From Clostridium sp. DL-VIII (GTDB lineage Bacteria > Bacillota > Clostridia > Clostridiales > Clostridiaceae), in assembly GCF_000230835.1 (NCBI RefSeq), contig NZ_CM001240.1:1-64000 (forward strand): DNA of 64,000 nucleotides, given 5' to 3'. Both the position numbers and the translations under genes were made by a program. Below, piece after piece: positions 36,994 to 45,737 of this stretch; the first letter of the stretch is position 1; every line of letters begins with the position of its first letter. The notes beneath the pieces were generated by a model. That model ran no database searches, had not been told where the DNA came from, and saw nothing but the letters and a program-made list of their open reading frames with translations.

Positions 36994-37560
36994 TCATTTT
37001 TCTCTATTTTCATATTCTTTAATTAACTTATAAAATGTATTTCTCTTTAATCCTAGCTGCTCCATTGCTTTATTACCCGTTGTTTCTCTGCTTTTCCACT
37101 TACTATATACTTCTACCCAATTACTCGGATATTCTATTTTCTTACGCCCCTTATATTTACCTTTTTCTTTTGCTATCTCTATTCCTTCCCTTTGTCTTTC
37201 AAGTAAATTAAATCGTTCAAATTCATAAATTGCTCCTATCATAGTTAACATTAACTTTCCTGTGCTAGTTGAAGTATCTAAATTCTCTTTAAGGCTAATT
37301 AACTTAACCTTTTTACTTTCCAGCTGCTCTACAATATCTAATAAATTCTTAGTACTCCTCGCAAGTCTGCTAAAATCTTTTATATAAACAGTATCTCCCT
37401 CTCTTACAAATTCTAATAACTCTATTAACTTTTTTCTATTAGTATCTTTTGCACTTACCTTTTCAATAAAATACTTTTCAATTCCTAAATTCTCCATAGC
37501 CTTAATTTGTCTTTCTTCATTCTGATATACCGTGCTAACTCTTATGTATGCTATTTTCAT
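36994..37560 (-). CDS. Serine recombinase (resolvase/invertase family)
   Basis: 188 residues. The catalytic Ser is in IRVSTVYQNEERQ (about residue 9). VREGDTVYIKDFSRLARS carries the conserved Arg residues, and GKLMLTMIGAIYEFERF leads to the long E helix. A C-terminal helix-turn-helix follows (TGNKAMEQLGLKRNTFYKLI). The length is normal for resolvase/invertase proteins. It may resolve or invert DNA in the island; no obvious invertible repeats flank it here. Confidence 0.9.
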   Translation of the reverse strand: MKIAYIRVSTVYQNEERQIKAMENLGIEKYFIEKVSAKDTNRKKLIELLEFVREGDTVYIKDFSRLARSTKNLLDIVEQLESKKVKLISLKENLDTSTSTGKLMLTMIGAIYEFERFNLLERQREGIEIAKEKGKYKGRKKIEYPSNWVEVYSKWKSRETTGNKAMEQLGLKRNTFYKLIKEYENREK

Positions 37561-37809
37561 TTGTATATCCCCTTTTCTATTTTGTGTTAGTGTAATTATA
37601 TCGCGCTATTGATTTAGCGTCTATAGTTGATAAATATTTATTTTAAAATGTCAAAAATAACTTCAAACAAACACTTTTGCAAATAAATCTATTTACCATT
37701 TAGACTATTATTAATAGGACACTAATAATGTTGAAAAAATATTCAAAAATAGTAAAATAAAACTACAAGAATATAAAATCAATAAATATTTCAGAATAGG
37801 AATTAAAAA

Positions 37810-38220
37810 ATGATTGGAATATATGCTATTAAAAACACGTTGAACAATAAATACTATATAGGCGAAAGTATAAATATTGAAGAACGATGGGAAAACCATA
37901 AGTTACAAATGGGAAAAAATCATCATAGAAACAAAAAGCTAAAAAAAGATTTATTGAAATATGGAATTAATAGTTTTGAATTTATTATAATTAGAGATTT
38001 AGATTATTTAAAAACTATACAATCAAGCGAAGTTATAGAGAATATACTTTTAATAATTGAGAGTTTATATATGAATAAATATGATAGTATAAATAATGGC
38101 TATAATAAATCAAATTCTTTAATGGCAAAACTCAGAAGACACCCAGAAACTGCACAAGAATTAATGAACTTATACCAAAAGATTTATCAAAACAATGACG
38201 AATATAGTTATAAAATCTAA
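37810..38220 (+). CDS. GIY-YIG nuclease-domain protein
   Basis: 136 residues. GIYAIKNTLNNKYYIGES contains the two Tyr motifs, ERWENHK the catalytic Arg, and IIESLYMNKYDSINNGYN the catalytic Glu. This looks like a free-standing homing-endonuclease-like or group I intron-type GIY-YIG protein without a clear DNA-binding tail. It is the only plus-strand gene in the island, convergent with the next gene. Confidence 0.85.
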   Translation: MIGIYAIKNTLNNKYYIGESINIEERWENHKLQMGKNHHRNKKLKKDLLKYGINSFEFIIIRDLDYLKTIQSSEVIENILLIIESLYMNKYDSINNGYNKSNSLMAKLRRHPETAQELMNLYQKIYQNNDEYSYKI

Positions 38221-38252
38221 TTTGAATTTGTGGAAGAATAATTTATTACACT

Positions 38253-38286
38253 AAAAAAGGACTCGTCAAAATTGGTGAGTCCTTCA
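38253..38286. terminator. Bidirectional terminator between convergent island genes
   Basis: AAGGACTC...GAGTCCTT stem (about 38258-38285) with A-rich and T-rich flanks, lying between the GIY-YIG stop and the stop of the following minus-strand gene. Confidence 0.7.
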
Positions 38287-38291
38287 ATTTA

Positions 38292-39149
38292 TCATTTACT
38301 TTTTAAATCATTCATATACCCTACAATTTCATAGTATTTTAACCCATTTAATGTAAACCCTTGATATCTATCAAGAATTATATTTATACCTGATTTAACG
38401 TATTTTATTCTACCAATACAACAACAAATTATTTGTTTCTTATTTGATTTCATATGTTTAATGTACGATTCAATAATCTTCATATTATTAAATTCAGTTT
38501 CATTATTAACAACAAAATACTCTGCAAAATGAACTTTAACACTATCGACTTTTCTAGTAGTCAAATTAATATACCCATGCCTTTCCATCAATTGCATGTT
38601 GTGTACATAACCAATAATACATCTTATTCGGGTATCATCATCTTTTTCTATCTCATTATACATTCTTGTTATGATATAAGGTTCTTTTCCATCTTTGCTT
38701 TCTATTCCTTCATCAAATAATTCTGCTTCATTACCTTTTGTTTTAGAACCAGTATTGTTATTATATCTCTTACCACCATCAATAACATATATTGTTCCTA
38801 CTTCACTATCTTTTTTATTAAATCTATTAAATGCACTTTCTAACTTATTTACAATATGTTTGTTTGATAAATTTATTTTACTTACAAATTGCTTTTCTTT
38901 TGATTTTTCTCCTATCTCTTCATATATAACCTCATTCATACAGCCATTTATATGTGGAGTACTAGGAAATGTCCTAAAAAACTTAATATTACCTTTTCTT
39001 TCAACAAAACTTAATTTCGCTTTACACTTATCTTCCGTGCAAAACAAATTCCCTCTATAATTCTTATAATATTCATTCTTAGTAAGCTTTATAGCTTGTA
39101 TTTCCTTAGAAATATTGCCATTCTTGTATAACGCTTTATTAATTTTCAT
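38292..39149 (-). CDS. Uncharacterised Cys/His protein in the island
   Basis: 285 residues from the ATG at 39149 (AGGTG eight bases upstream). The N-terminal FCTEDKCKAKLSFVERKG and later HINGC form a C-x4-C ... H-x3-C pattern that could bind zinc, reminiscent of the N-terminus of CoiA-like proteins, but I see no nuclease core. The rest is basic and of unknown function. It could be a defence or DNA-handling factor; this is a guess. Confidence 0.55.
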   Translation of the reverse strand: MKINKALYKNGNISKEIQAIKLTKNEYYKNYRGNLFCTEDKCKAKLSFVERKGNIKFFRTFPSTPHINGCMNEVIYEEIGEKSKEKQFVSKINLSNKHIVNKLESAFNRFNKKDSEVGTIYVIDGGKRYNNNTGSKTKGNEAELFDEGIESKDGKEPYIITRMYNEIEKDDDTRIRCIIGYVHNMQLMERHGYINLTTRKVDSVKVHFAEYFVVNNETEFNNMKIIESYIKHMKSNKKQIICCCIGRIKYVKSGINIILDRYQGFTLNGLKYYEIVGYMNDLKSK

Positions 39150-39657
39150 ACTCAAAACACCTTTTACCGAAATATTACTTAATTATTGTATATTTCTACA
39201 AAAAGTATTTAACCCCTTTATTTTCTCTGGAAATATTTAAATAATTTTCAGATTAAGTATTGACTTTAAGATTTAGTCTTAATATATTGGGGACTCCTGT
39301 GGACACGTTAGATTATAATAACCCTAGAAATTAATCTAGGACATTAATATATTGAGTTCTCTGAATTGTATCATCATATTACTCTACTTATAAATAAATC
39401 TTTACCATATTACAAACTGTTACCCTATAATATGTATACTATTGACTTAAATCCCGTTCTAATGAACCAGTTTCCTATAAAACACCCGTATAATTTAATT
39501 TAACGGTCATACGTACCCGTTTAAGGGGCAAATATCATAAGTAGAGTAATTATACTTGTCCCACTCCATTTATGCGTCTGCGGAGATAACATACTAATAT
39601 TATTTATACTTGTAATAGTGCTTGTACAAGTAACCTACGTTCTAAAAAATGGTGTAT
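39150..39657. other. Non-coding region with inverted repeats in the island
   Basis: No gene. A small hairpin CCTAGAaattaaTCTAGG lies near 39323-39340, flanked on both sides by a repeated TTAATATATTG motif. ACGGG-type repeats recur near 39450-39530. These may be integrase arm or excision sites, or debris. Confidence 0.35.
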
Positions 39658-39819
39658 TTAATTTTCACTATATGCCCTCTCTAAGCATTCTAAAGCTTCA
39701 AGATGTATTTGTTTATCTATCTCTCTTGTATCATGTTCTACCACGTATTTTAAGGCTTTTATTTGACGTTCTAAGGTTCTTCTATCTGTTGGTGTAACTA
39801 CTTCTAATATATTAAATCC
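39658..39819 (-). pseudogene. In-frame extension beyond the integrase stop (53 codons, no start)
   Basis: Directly after the integrase TAG (39820-39822) the same frame stays open for 53 codons to a TAA at 39658. It encodes a helical, coding-like peptide (TPTDRRTLERQIKALKYVVE and on). There is no start codon near its beginning. It could be the tail of a once longer protein cut by a nonsense change, or a fragment joined by a deletion. It does not look like the missing integrase box II. Confidence 0.4.
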
Positions 39820-40515
39820 CTACTTTCTTTTCATATTTATGTGTTTATTAAAGCTTTCTAATGGATTGTATTGGTCAAAATCCTTCTTTAAATACTCTCT
39901 TAACTCCTTTCTTAAAGTAGCAGCCAACGGAATTATTAAAGGCTTTCTATTTTTTGTAGTGTTTAGATAAACAACGTTATTATAAAAGTCTAAGTCTTTA
40001 ATTTTTATATTTATTAATGTTCTTGTTCTGCAACCAACACCCATAAAAAATTGACATATCATATAATTCCGATACTCTATGAAATCACATTTCTTGGTGT
40101 TTGGTTTTTTCAATAATTGCCTTAACTCTTCATCGGAATATGTGGGAATAATTTGTTTATCAAATCTAGGAGCTTTTATATTAAATCTCTCTATATACCC
40201 CATTTCCATAAAGTAATATAATACTGTCCTAAGACTTCTCACATAAGTATTAAGGGTTATATCCTTGATTTTCAAATTACTTCTACAATCTAAAATAAAC
40301 TGATTTACAATTAACCTTGTAATATCTTTAACTGGCATATTAGGATTAATAAATTTAAAGACTGTTTTTATAACTCCTTCATGGTGTTTTATTGTATCTT
40401 TACTTAAATTTTTCGTAATACAGTAAATTTTGAAATCTTCAAATCCATCATTAAAAGTCATTTCATAATCGTTCATTTGTATCTTTTTGATATTATCACC
40501 TCCAAAACTATACAC
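39820..40515 (-). pseudogene. Tyrosine-type integrase, truncated before box II
   Basis: 231 residues: an N-terminal SAM-like core-binding domain, then the start of the catalytic domain with the first Arg in GVGCRTRTLINIKIKDLDF and the beta-hairpin Lys in TTKNRK. It ends soon after, so the HxxR motif and the nucleophile Tyr are absent; family members are usually about 300 residues or more. It lies next to the tRNA attachment site, as expected. Probably inactive. The start is unclear: GGAGGTGA is in frame far from the ATG at 40476, and an ATG or GTG near 40515 is also possible. Confidence 0.75.
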
Positions 40516-40661
40516 ATTCTTGAATTCTTAAAATCCGTAAAGCCTTGTATAATATTAGGTACAACAAAAAAGGACTATACAAAACTTACCGATTTTTGAT
40601 TAAATCTGATAAATTTCATATAATCCTTTAAAACTCTTAAAGCATTGATATTACTGTATTT

Positions 40662-40725
40662 TCTTATTGGCGGAGAGAAGGGGATTTGAACCCCTGATAG
40701 AGTTGCCCCTATACACGCTTTCCAG
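40662..40725 (-). repeat. Attachment site copy inside the intact tRNA-Ser (right end of element)
   Basis: This is the 64-bp partner of 31806-31869. It restores the 3' half of the tRNA gene. The single mismatch shows that the two copies have separate origins or ages. Confidence 0.88.
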
Positions 40726-40757
40726 GCGTGCTCCTTCGACCACTCGGACATCTCTCC
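40668..40757 (-). tRNA. tRNA-Ser (anticodon GGA)
   Basis: The 90-base sequence read on the minus strand starts GGAGAGATGTCCGAGTGG and ends TCTCTCC-G-CCA with CCA encoded. The acceptor stem pairs seven bases. The anticodon arm is CACGC-CTGGAAA-GCGTG, giving anticodon GGA (reads UCC/UCU). A long variable arm marks it as class II, typical of Ser. It serves as the integration site of the island. Confidence 0.95.
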
Positions 40758-40990
40758 ATAAATATGGCACTAAAATCTATGATTTTAAGTGAATCACTTA
40801 CTCAGCAAACGTATGTGAGTCGAATTTCCTTTATCAATCATTTTGTGCTTTATTATGATATCATATATACTTTTTTTATTCAACTGAATATTTCGGTAAT
40901 AAAATTTCAGTAAATATTTTTGTAATACAGTCTCAGTTATAAATTCCCTTAAATAATGTCTTTAATATCTTTTACTTTAGCATGACTTAT

Positions 40991-42124
40991 TTAGCAGCTG
41001 CCTTCAATGAGTGTTGTTATAGTTGCATCTGGATAATTTACCTTCTTTAATCTTACTATAAATCCTGATTGGTTCTCTTCAACTTCAACAAAGGTCATTA
41101 TTTTCCCATTACCCATGTCAGGAACTGAAGGACATAAGAAACCTGAATTCACATAAATTGCCTTATCAAATCCTAAAAAGCTGTGTTCTTTTAATACAGG
41201 TGCATGAGTATGCCCCATTACCACAACTTTATTTTTAATTTTATTATAGCTCTCATTACATAAAACTTTTCCGTAATCATCTAATGAATTATTTATATTA
41301 ACCAGCAAAAGTTCAATAACATCATCTATATTTTTTATAACGCGTGGAAATAAATTTTCAATTTCAGCTGCACTTATTGATGTCCCATCTGGCATCGTAA
41401 AAATCAACTCTTTTGGATTCTTATAGCCAACTAAATTTGAAAGATTTATCATTAAAATATGGGCAAAGCTGCCATAATCATCTTTAATCGTTGAAATAAT
41501 TGTTTTTATAATACTTTCTTTATCTGGATAACCTTGATTTAACAGCTCAGCTGAATTCTGTTTATTATCTTTTTGAAGTTGCTGTCCACACCAAAGTGCT
41601 GCAACTCTTGAAATAAAATAGCCTATAGGTAATGGCTTATATATATTGCTGTTATTATTATCAGATTGACAAAGTAAATCGTAATAATGACCATGTTCAG
41701 CATAAATGCCATTATTTCCATAGATCCTATCTAAACATACTATCTGCTTATTTGTGCTGCTTTGAAGTTTGATATAGTTGTTTAATTCATCAAAATCTAT
41801 AGTCATATCATGATTTCCACGAACATAACATAGATTTCCTTGTATACTGTCCATACAGGTTATGAAATCCCCATCAGCTTGCTTAGTAAATATCCCAGGA
41901 TTACTATTTATAATTTCAGTTAGTGAAGCTGAAATTTGTGGTTCAGGTGTATACATCCATAGTTCTAGCCAATCCCCAAGAATAACGACATCTTGTATTT
42001 CATTAGAATTTGTTTGTATATATTGCAGGATTGCTTTAAGATAGATCTCATGGGCAGAGCTTTGATACCAATTTTCTGGTGTGTTTGTCCCAATATGAAC
42101 ATCACTAATAAAAATATACTTCAT
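40991..42124 (-). CDS. Calcineurin-like metallophosphoesterase
   Basis: 377 residues. Metal-binding motifs are in order: FISDVHIG, VILGDWLELW, VRGNHDMTID, YAEHGHYYD and VVMGHTHAPVL. No signal peptide. Similar to LpxH/UDP-diacylglucosamine-type and other cytoplasmic phosphoesterases, but a lipid A role does not fit a Gram-positive. The substrate is unknown. It is divergent from the M28 peptidase gene. Confidence 0.88.
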   Translation of the reverse strand: MKYIFISDVHIGTNTPENWYQSSAHEIYLKAILQYIQTNSNEIQDVVILGDWLELWMYTPEPQISASLTEIINSNPGIFTKQADGDFITCMDSIQGNLCYVRGNHDMTIDFDELNNYIKLQSSTNKQIVCLDRIYGNNGIYAEHGHYYDLLCQSDNNNSNIYKPLPIGYFISRVAALWCGQQLQKDNKQNSAELLNQGYPDKESIIKTIISTIKDDYGSFAHILMINLSNLVGYKNPKELIFTMPDGTSISAAEIENLFPRVIKNIDDVIELLLVNINNSLDDYGKVLCNESYNKIKNKVVVMGHTHAPVLKEHSFLGFDKAIYVNSGFLCPSVPDMGNGKIMTFVEVEENQSGFIVRLKKVNYPDATITTLIEGSC

Positions 42125-42538
42125 TATTTCCCCTCCTGTAATTAAAACAAAATTATAAATTAAATATCTTCATCTTCTAATGTATATAAATTGCGTCAAA
42201 GAGGTTCGCACTACATATTTTATATTCATATTTATGTAAATACTCGTGATGTAATTTCATTATCACAACTTAATATATGTTGCAATTAGTTTCCTGCATT
42301 TTATATTAAGGCATTTGCTTAGCTTACAAATATCCTAAATGTAACTTCATTATTGTAAAATATATAGATCAAATTTTATTTTCCTCACTTCCAGCAATTA
42401 ACAAAATCTTACTATAGATATTATCAAAGCATGGTAATAGATAAAAGTTCTAATTTGTTAAAATTAATTCAAATATATGTAAAAATTATAATTCGCATAA
42501 ATATTTTTCTTCATATAATAGCATTGAGGTGAATTAAA
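42125..42538. other. Divergent promoter region with an imperfect 27-bp direct repeat
   Basis: No gene. A segment ending GTAATTTCATTAT (about 42237-42263) recurs as one ending GTAACTTCATTAT (about 42327-42353), 90 bp apart. This might be a regulator site shared by the two divergent genes, or chance in AT-rich DNA. Confidence 0.35.
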
Positions 42539-44587
42539 ATGACAAATAATTTCAAAATATATAATAAATTTTGTCATGCTTTAGACTTAAACTTCTCTAA
42601 GCAGATCATGGAGAGATTAGGACAATTTGGAGATGATGCAGCTACTGGTAATAGAGCGGCAGGATCAAAAGCCTGCTATGATGCTGCAAATTACTTATAT
42701 GATAAATTTAAAGAAGCTGGTCTTAAAAACGTATCATTGGACAAGTTCCAGGTTAATGGATGGACCTATAAAGGTGCAAATCTGGTGTATAAAGATACTG
42801 ACGGATCGCTTAAAAAAATTATTTTAGGTGGATATGCTTCAAATATTCAAGCTGTAAATGAAGATGTTACTATAGTTGATGGCGGAAAAGGTACTGTCAG
42901 TGAATTAAAGGCTTTAGGTGATATAAGAAATAAACTGGTCTTGGTGTCGGTAATTAATCCTCTTGAGGAATACTGGATTAATCTCCCTTCCTATGAGGCT
43001 CATCTTAAGGGGGCAAAGGGTGTATTAATCTCTTTAACCTGTGGAGTAGATCATGATAACATCTTATTTTCCTGGGATCTTCAAGCACCCGCTTACTGCT
43101 CTACTTTATCTATAAGCATTAAGGATGTGAAAAAATTAAAAGCCTTAATTAACTCAAATCCTGCTAAAGAAATTAAAGCTATCTTCAATGCAGATTCAGT
43201 AGTTGAACCTTATGCAGATTCTTATAATGTTGTTGGTGAAATAAAAGGAAGAACTTCAGAAGTAATATATCTAACCTCTCATTATGATGGTTATTATCAT
43301 TCCTTTTTTGATGATGCAAATGGAGTTTCATCAATGCTTGGCATAAGTAAAGCTATAATAGACAGCGGATATACCCCTATAAAGACCATAAGAGTAATAG
43401 CTCATGGAGCTGAGGAATGGGGACAGGGCTCTAAAGATTATGACTGGTTATGTGGCTCTTATTATGAAATAGAAAAAATTCATCCTGAATGGAAGGAAAA
43501 AGCTTTTGCTTTAATTAATTTAGACGGAAATTTCCCAATAGCTAAAGAGAGAAACTTCAGAATTTACAGTTCCTATGAATTATATGATTATACTAAAAGG
43601 TTTATAAAATCTTCTATTATTAGAGGCTTCTATAATTACGAAGTTGTTTGCCCTGGTCTTATTATTGCAGATGATTTTTGTTATTACAAGAATGGAATTC
43701 CAACGCTTATGCCAGGAGAAAACTTTGATAACTCTATATATTTCAAAAATTATTATCATAGCACTATGGATAGTAAAAAAGCTGGCTTTGATGCGGGAAC
43801 CTATGAATTAATCCATAAACTATATGGTAAGATTCTTTTGGATTTCGATTCTCTGCCAATAAGGCCTTTAGACTTTAGTACACGCTTTAAGATCATGAAG
43901 AAAGAGCTTATACCTAACATTATCGACAAGGACTTAGAATACGCTATAGAAGAGGCGTGTAATACTTCTAAAGAATTATCTCTAGCTATTCAAAGTATAA
44001 ATTCCTCTTACTCTGATCTACTCAAAAATGGCGACCATATATCCTGTAAGTCCATAAGTAAAGAATCGATTCATATTAATTTTATGCTATTTATACTATT
44101 GAAAAAAATCCAAGATACCCTTTTAGCTTTTACGTGGAAGCAGGATATTCATGCAATGACCTTCCCTCACTCTGTTGCTATGCAGAATATATCCTTACTA
44201 AATAATGCTATATCAAGTTTAATAGCACAAAATCTTCCTTTAATGGAGATTGTTGAAAAGTATATTAAACCTATTGATAACAATAGCTATGTCTTTGAAT
44301 TCAGCAAAGAAAATTATGATTTATTTTCATATAGAATACCTTTTGGTAACGACAATACCTTTGCAAGCAATATGATTAAAAAGCCTAATGAAGATTTATA
44401 TGAACTGGCACATTCCCTTAGAGCAAAGTCAAAAGAACCACATCCAGACTTAAGTGCTGAAATTAATATTCTAAAAAATTCTTTAAAAAGGCAGCACAAA
44501 TATTTAAATGAGATTTCTGCTAAAGAAATTGAAGATATTAAAATCATAGTGAAATTAATGAATAAGATTATAAATGCAATAACTTAA
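42539..44587 (+). CDS. M28-family zinc aminopeptidase-like protein
   Basis: 682 residues, no signal peptide. An N-terminal helical part precedes a PA-like insert (about 90-220). The M28 core includes YLTSHYDGYYHSFFDDANG (His and bridging Asp), AHGAEEWGQGS (catalytic and metal Glu) and LINLDGNFP (metal Asp). The last metal His is probably in YYHSTMDSKKAGF. A roughly 230-residue helical C-terminal region of unknown role is unusual for the family. GAGGTG lies before the ATG. Confidence 0.85.
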   Translation: MTNNFKIYNKFCHALDLNFSKQIMERLGQFGDDAATGNRAAGSKACYDAANYLYDKFKEAGLKNVSLDKFQVNGWTYKGANLVYKDTDGSLKKIILGGYASNIQAVNEDVTIVDGGKGTVSELKALGDIRNKLVLVSVINPLEEYWINLPSYEAHLKGAKGVLISLTCGVDHDNILFSWDLQAPAYCSTLSISIKDVKKLKALINSNPAKEIKAIFNADSVVEPYADSYNVVGEIKGRTSEVIYLTSHYDGYYHSFFDDANGVSSMLGISKAIIDSGYTPIKTIRVIAHGAEEWGQGSKDYDWLCGSYYEIEKIHPEWKEKAFALINLDGNFPIAKERNFRIYSSYELYDYTKRFIKSSIIRGFYNYEVVCPGLIIADDFCYYKNGIPTLMPGENFDNSIYFKNYYHSTMDSKKAGFDAGTYELIHKLYGKILLDFDSLPIRPLDFSTRFKIMKKELIPNIIDKDLEYAIEEACNTSKELSLAIQSINSSYSDLLKNGDHISCKSISKESIHINFMLFILLKKIQDTLLAFTWKQDIHAMTFPHSVAMQNISLLNNAISSLIAQNLPLMEIVEKYIKPIDNNSYVFEFSKENYDLFSYRIPFGNDNTFASNMIKKPNEDLYELAHSLRAKSKEPHPDLSAEINILKNSLKRQHKYLNEISAKEIEDIKIIVKLMNKIINAIT

Positions 44588-44603
44588 TGATATAGATATT
44601 TAG

Positions 44604-44652
44604 ATAAGTTATGTTTAGAAGTTCATTTCTCTTAAGCATAACTTATTTTAAA
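44604..44652 (+). terminator. Terminator of the M28 peptidase gene
   Basis: ATAAGTTATG (44604-44613) pairs with CATAACTTAT (44637-44646), with an inner AGAA/TTCT stem and a T-rich tail, about 17 bp after the stop. The remaining spacer to the next gene has only a small ATTGCTAG/CTAGCAAT repeat. Confidence 0.7.
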
Positions 44653-44916
44653 ATTTCATTATTAAAGATATCATACATGTTTATTAATAAAATTTATAAT
44701 ACAATTTATTTAATAATTATCAGTTCAACTTTCACATTAGTAATCATTTTTTTAGACAATATTGCTAGCAAACAAGTTTCTAGCAATACTTAGATGTTTA
44801 TTCTTTAGATATTCTGGTTGATATGATAAACTTAAATAAATCTAAATAGAAATTTTGCTTTATTTTATCTAATAAACTAAATGACTAGACTTCATTCTCT
44901 AGGAAAGGATGGCGAC

Positions 44917-45447
44917 GTGATAAAAAAAATACTAGTAAATACCTTAACCTTAATTCGAATACCACTGACTATATTGTTTATAATACTTTTTATTAATAAT
45001 AGTGTAACCTTAGAATTGCTAGTCTTATTTCTCATTTTATTAACTGACTTCATTGACGGAAAACTTTCTAGGAAACTTAATGCATCATCTAAGTTCGGAG
45101 GCATTTTAGATGTATATTGCGACTTGTTTTTTGTATTGTGTACAAGCATATTATTTAATGTTTATAATCTTGTAAACATCGCATATACCATTATATTAGT
45201 TTTTAAATTCATAGAATTTAATATAACTTCCTATTATGCCGGTGCTTCCAAAAATAATATCCCCTTTGTATTTGATAAGATAGGAAAAACTGTAACAACC
45301 CTTTATCAGACCGTTCCTTTTGTTGTTATTCTTCCTGTTGTGTCAAAGTACTCCTGCTTATATATTGTCTGCTTAATGACCGGTACAATAATATCAAGCA
45401 TATTAAGAATTTTTAGTTTAGTCACATTAAAAAAAGTAATAGACTAA
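44917..45447 (+). CDS. CDP-alcohol phosphatidyltransferase family membrane protein
   Basis: About 176 residues. I prefer the GTG at 44917 (AGGAAAGGA seven bases upstream) over the ATG at 44881. The signature D-x2-D-G-x2-(S)R-x8-G-x3-D-x3-D is seen from DFIDGKLSRK to GGILDVYCD, with Ser in place of the usual Ala. Four to five membrane segments. It should transfer a phosphatidyl group from CDP-diacylglycerol to an alcohol, in phospholipid synthesis. The alcohol cannot be told. Confidence 0.8.
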   Translation: MIKKILVNTLTLIRIPLTILFIILFINNSVTLELLVLFLILLTDFIDGKLSRKLNASSKFGGILDVYCDLFFVLCTSILFNVYNLVNIAYTIILVFKFIEFNITSYYAGASKNNIPFVFDKIGKTVTTLYQTVPFVVILPVVSKYSCLYIVCLMTGTIISSILRIFSLVTLKKVID

Positions 45448-45476
45448 AGTGGTTTATCTATAATTGACTGTACAAT

Positions 45477-45530
45477 AAAAGGAGAGCCGAAGCCTTGAGG
45501 GATACCCCCTCAAATTTTCAGCTCTCCTTC
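45477..45530. terminator. Two-stem hairpin terminator between convergent genes
   Basis: Outer stem AGGAGAGC/GCTCTCCT with inner TTGAGGG/CCCTCAA. It separates the plus-strand phosphatidyltransferase gene from the convergent cfa2 gene. Confidence 0.65.
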
Positions 45531-45737
45531 CTTAATGGCTTTAAGCCTTTTCTAGCCAAACCATCCTTATACAGCTATTTACCCTGTAAACTAGACTTAT
45601 AAGTTCTATAAATTTTAATGATAAGTTGCTATTATACTTAAATAAACATATAAATATTTATAATCTAAATTAGCAGTATAATAATAAAATTTATATAAAA
45701 CTATTTTCTATAATTTAGAACATGAACAAAAGTAGCT

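Larger units (their letters stand above)
31806..40661. mobile_element. tRNA-Ser-integrated genomic island carrying SIR2-HerA defence
   Basis: About 8.9 kb between the two 64-bp direct repeats. Contents in order: an empty 0.8 kb, KTSC protein, HerA ATPase, SIR2 protein, an unknown 107-residue protein, a serine recombinase, a GIY-YIG nuclease, an unknown Cys/His protein, and a tyrosine integrase next to the tRNA. No conjugation, capsid or replication genes are present, so it is a small integrative island. The integrase seems broken, so it may now be fixed in place. Confidence 0.82.

Noticed and set aside
37560..37810. CRISPR-like or resolvase res-site repeats beside the serine recombinase
   Set aside because: No regular repeats with spacers. 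Only weak, short inverted repeats are present, and no CRISPR array is seen anywhere in the window.
44611..44793. A 60-codon plus-strand frame after the M28 gene
   Set aside because: It starts inside the terminator hairpin of the M28 gene, lacks a ribosome site and reads as low-complexity AT-rich translation.
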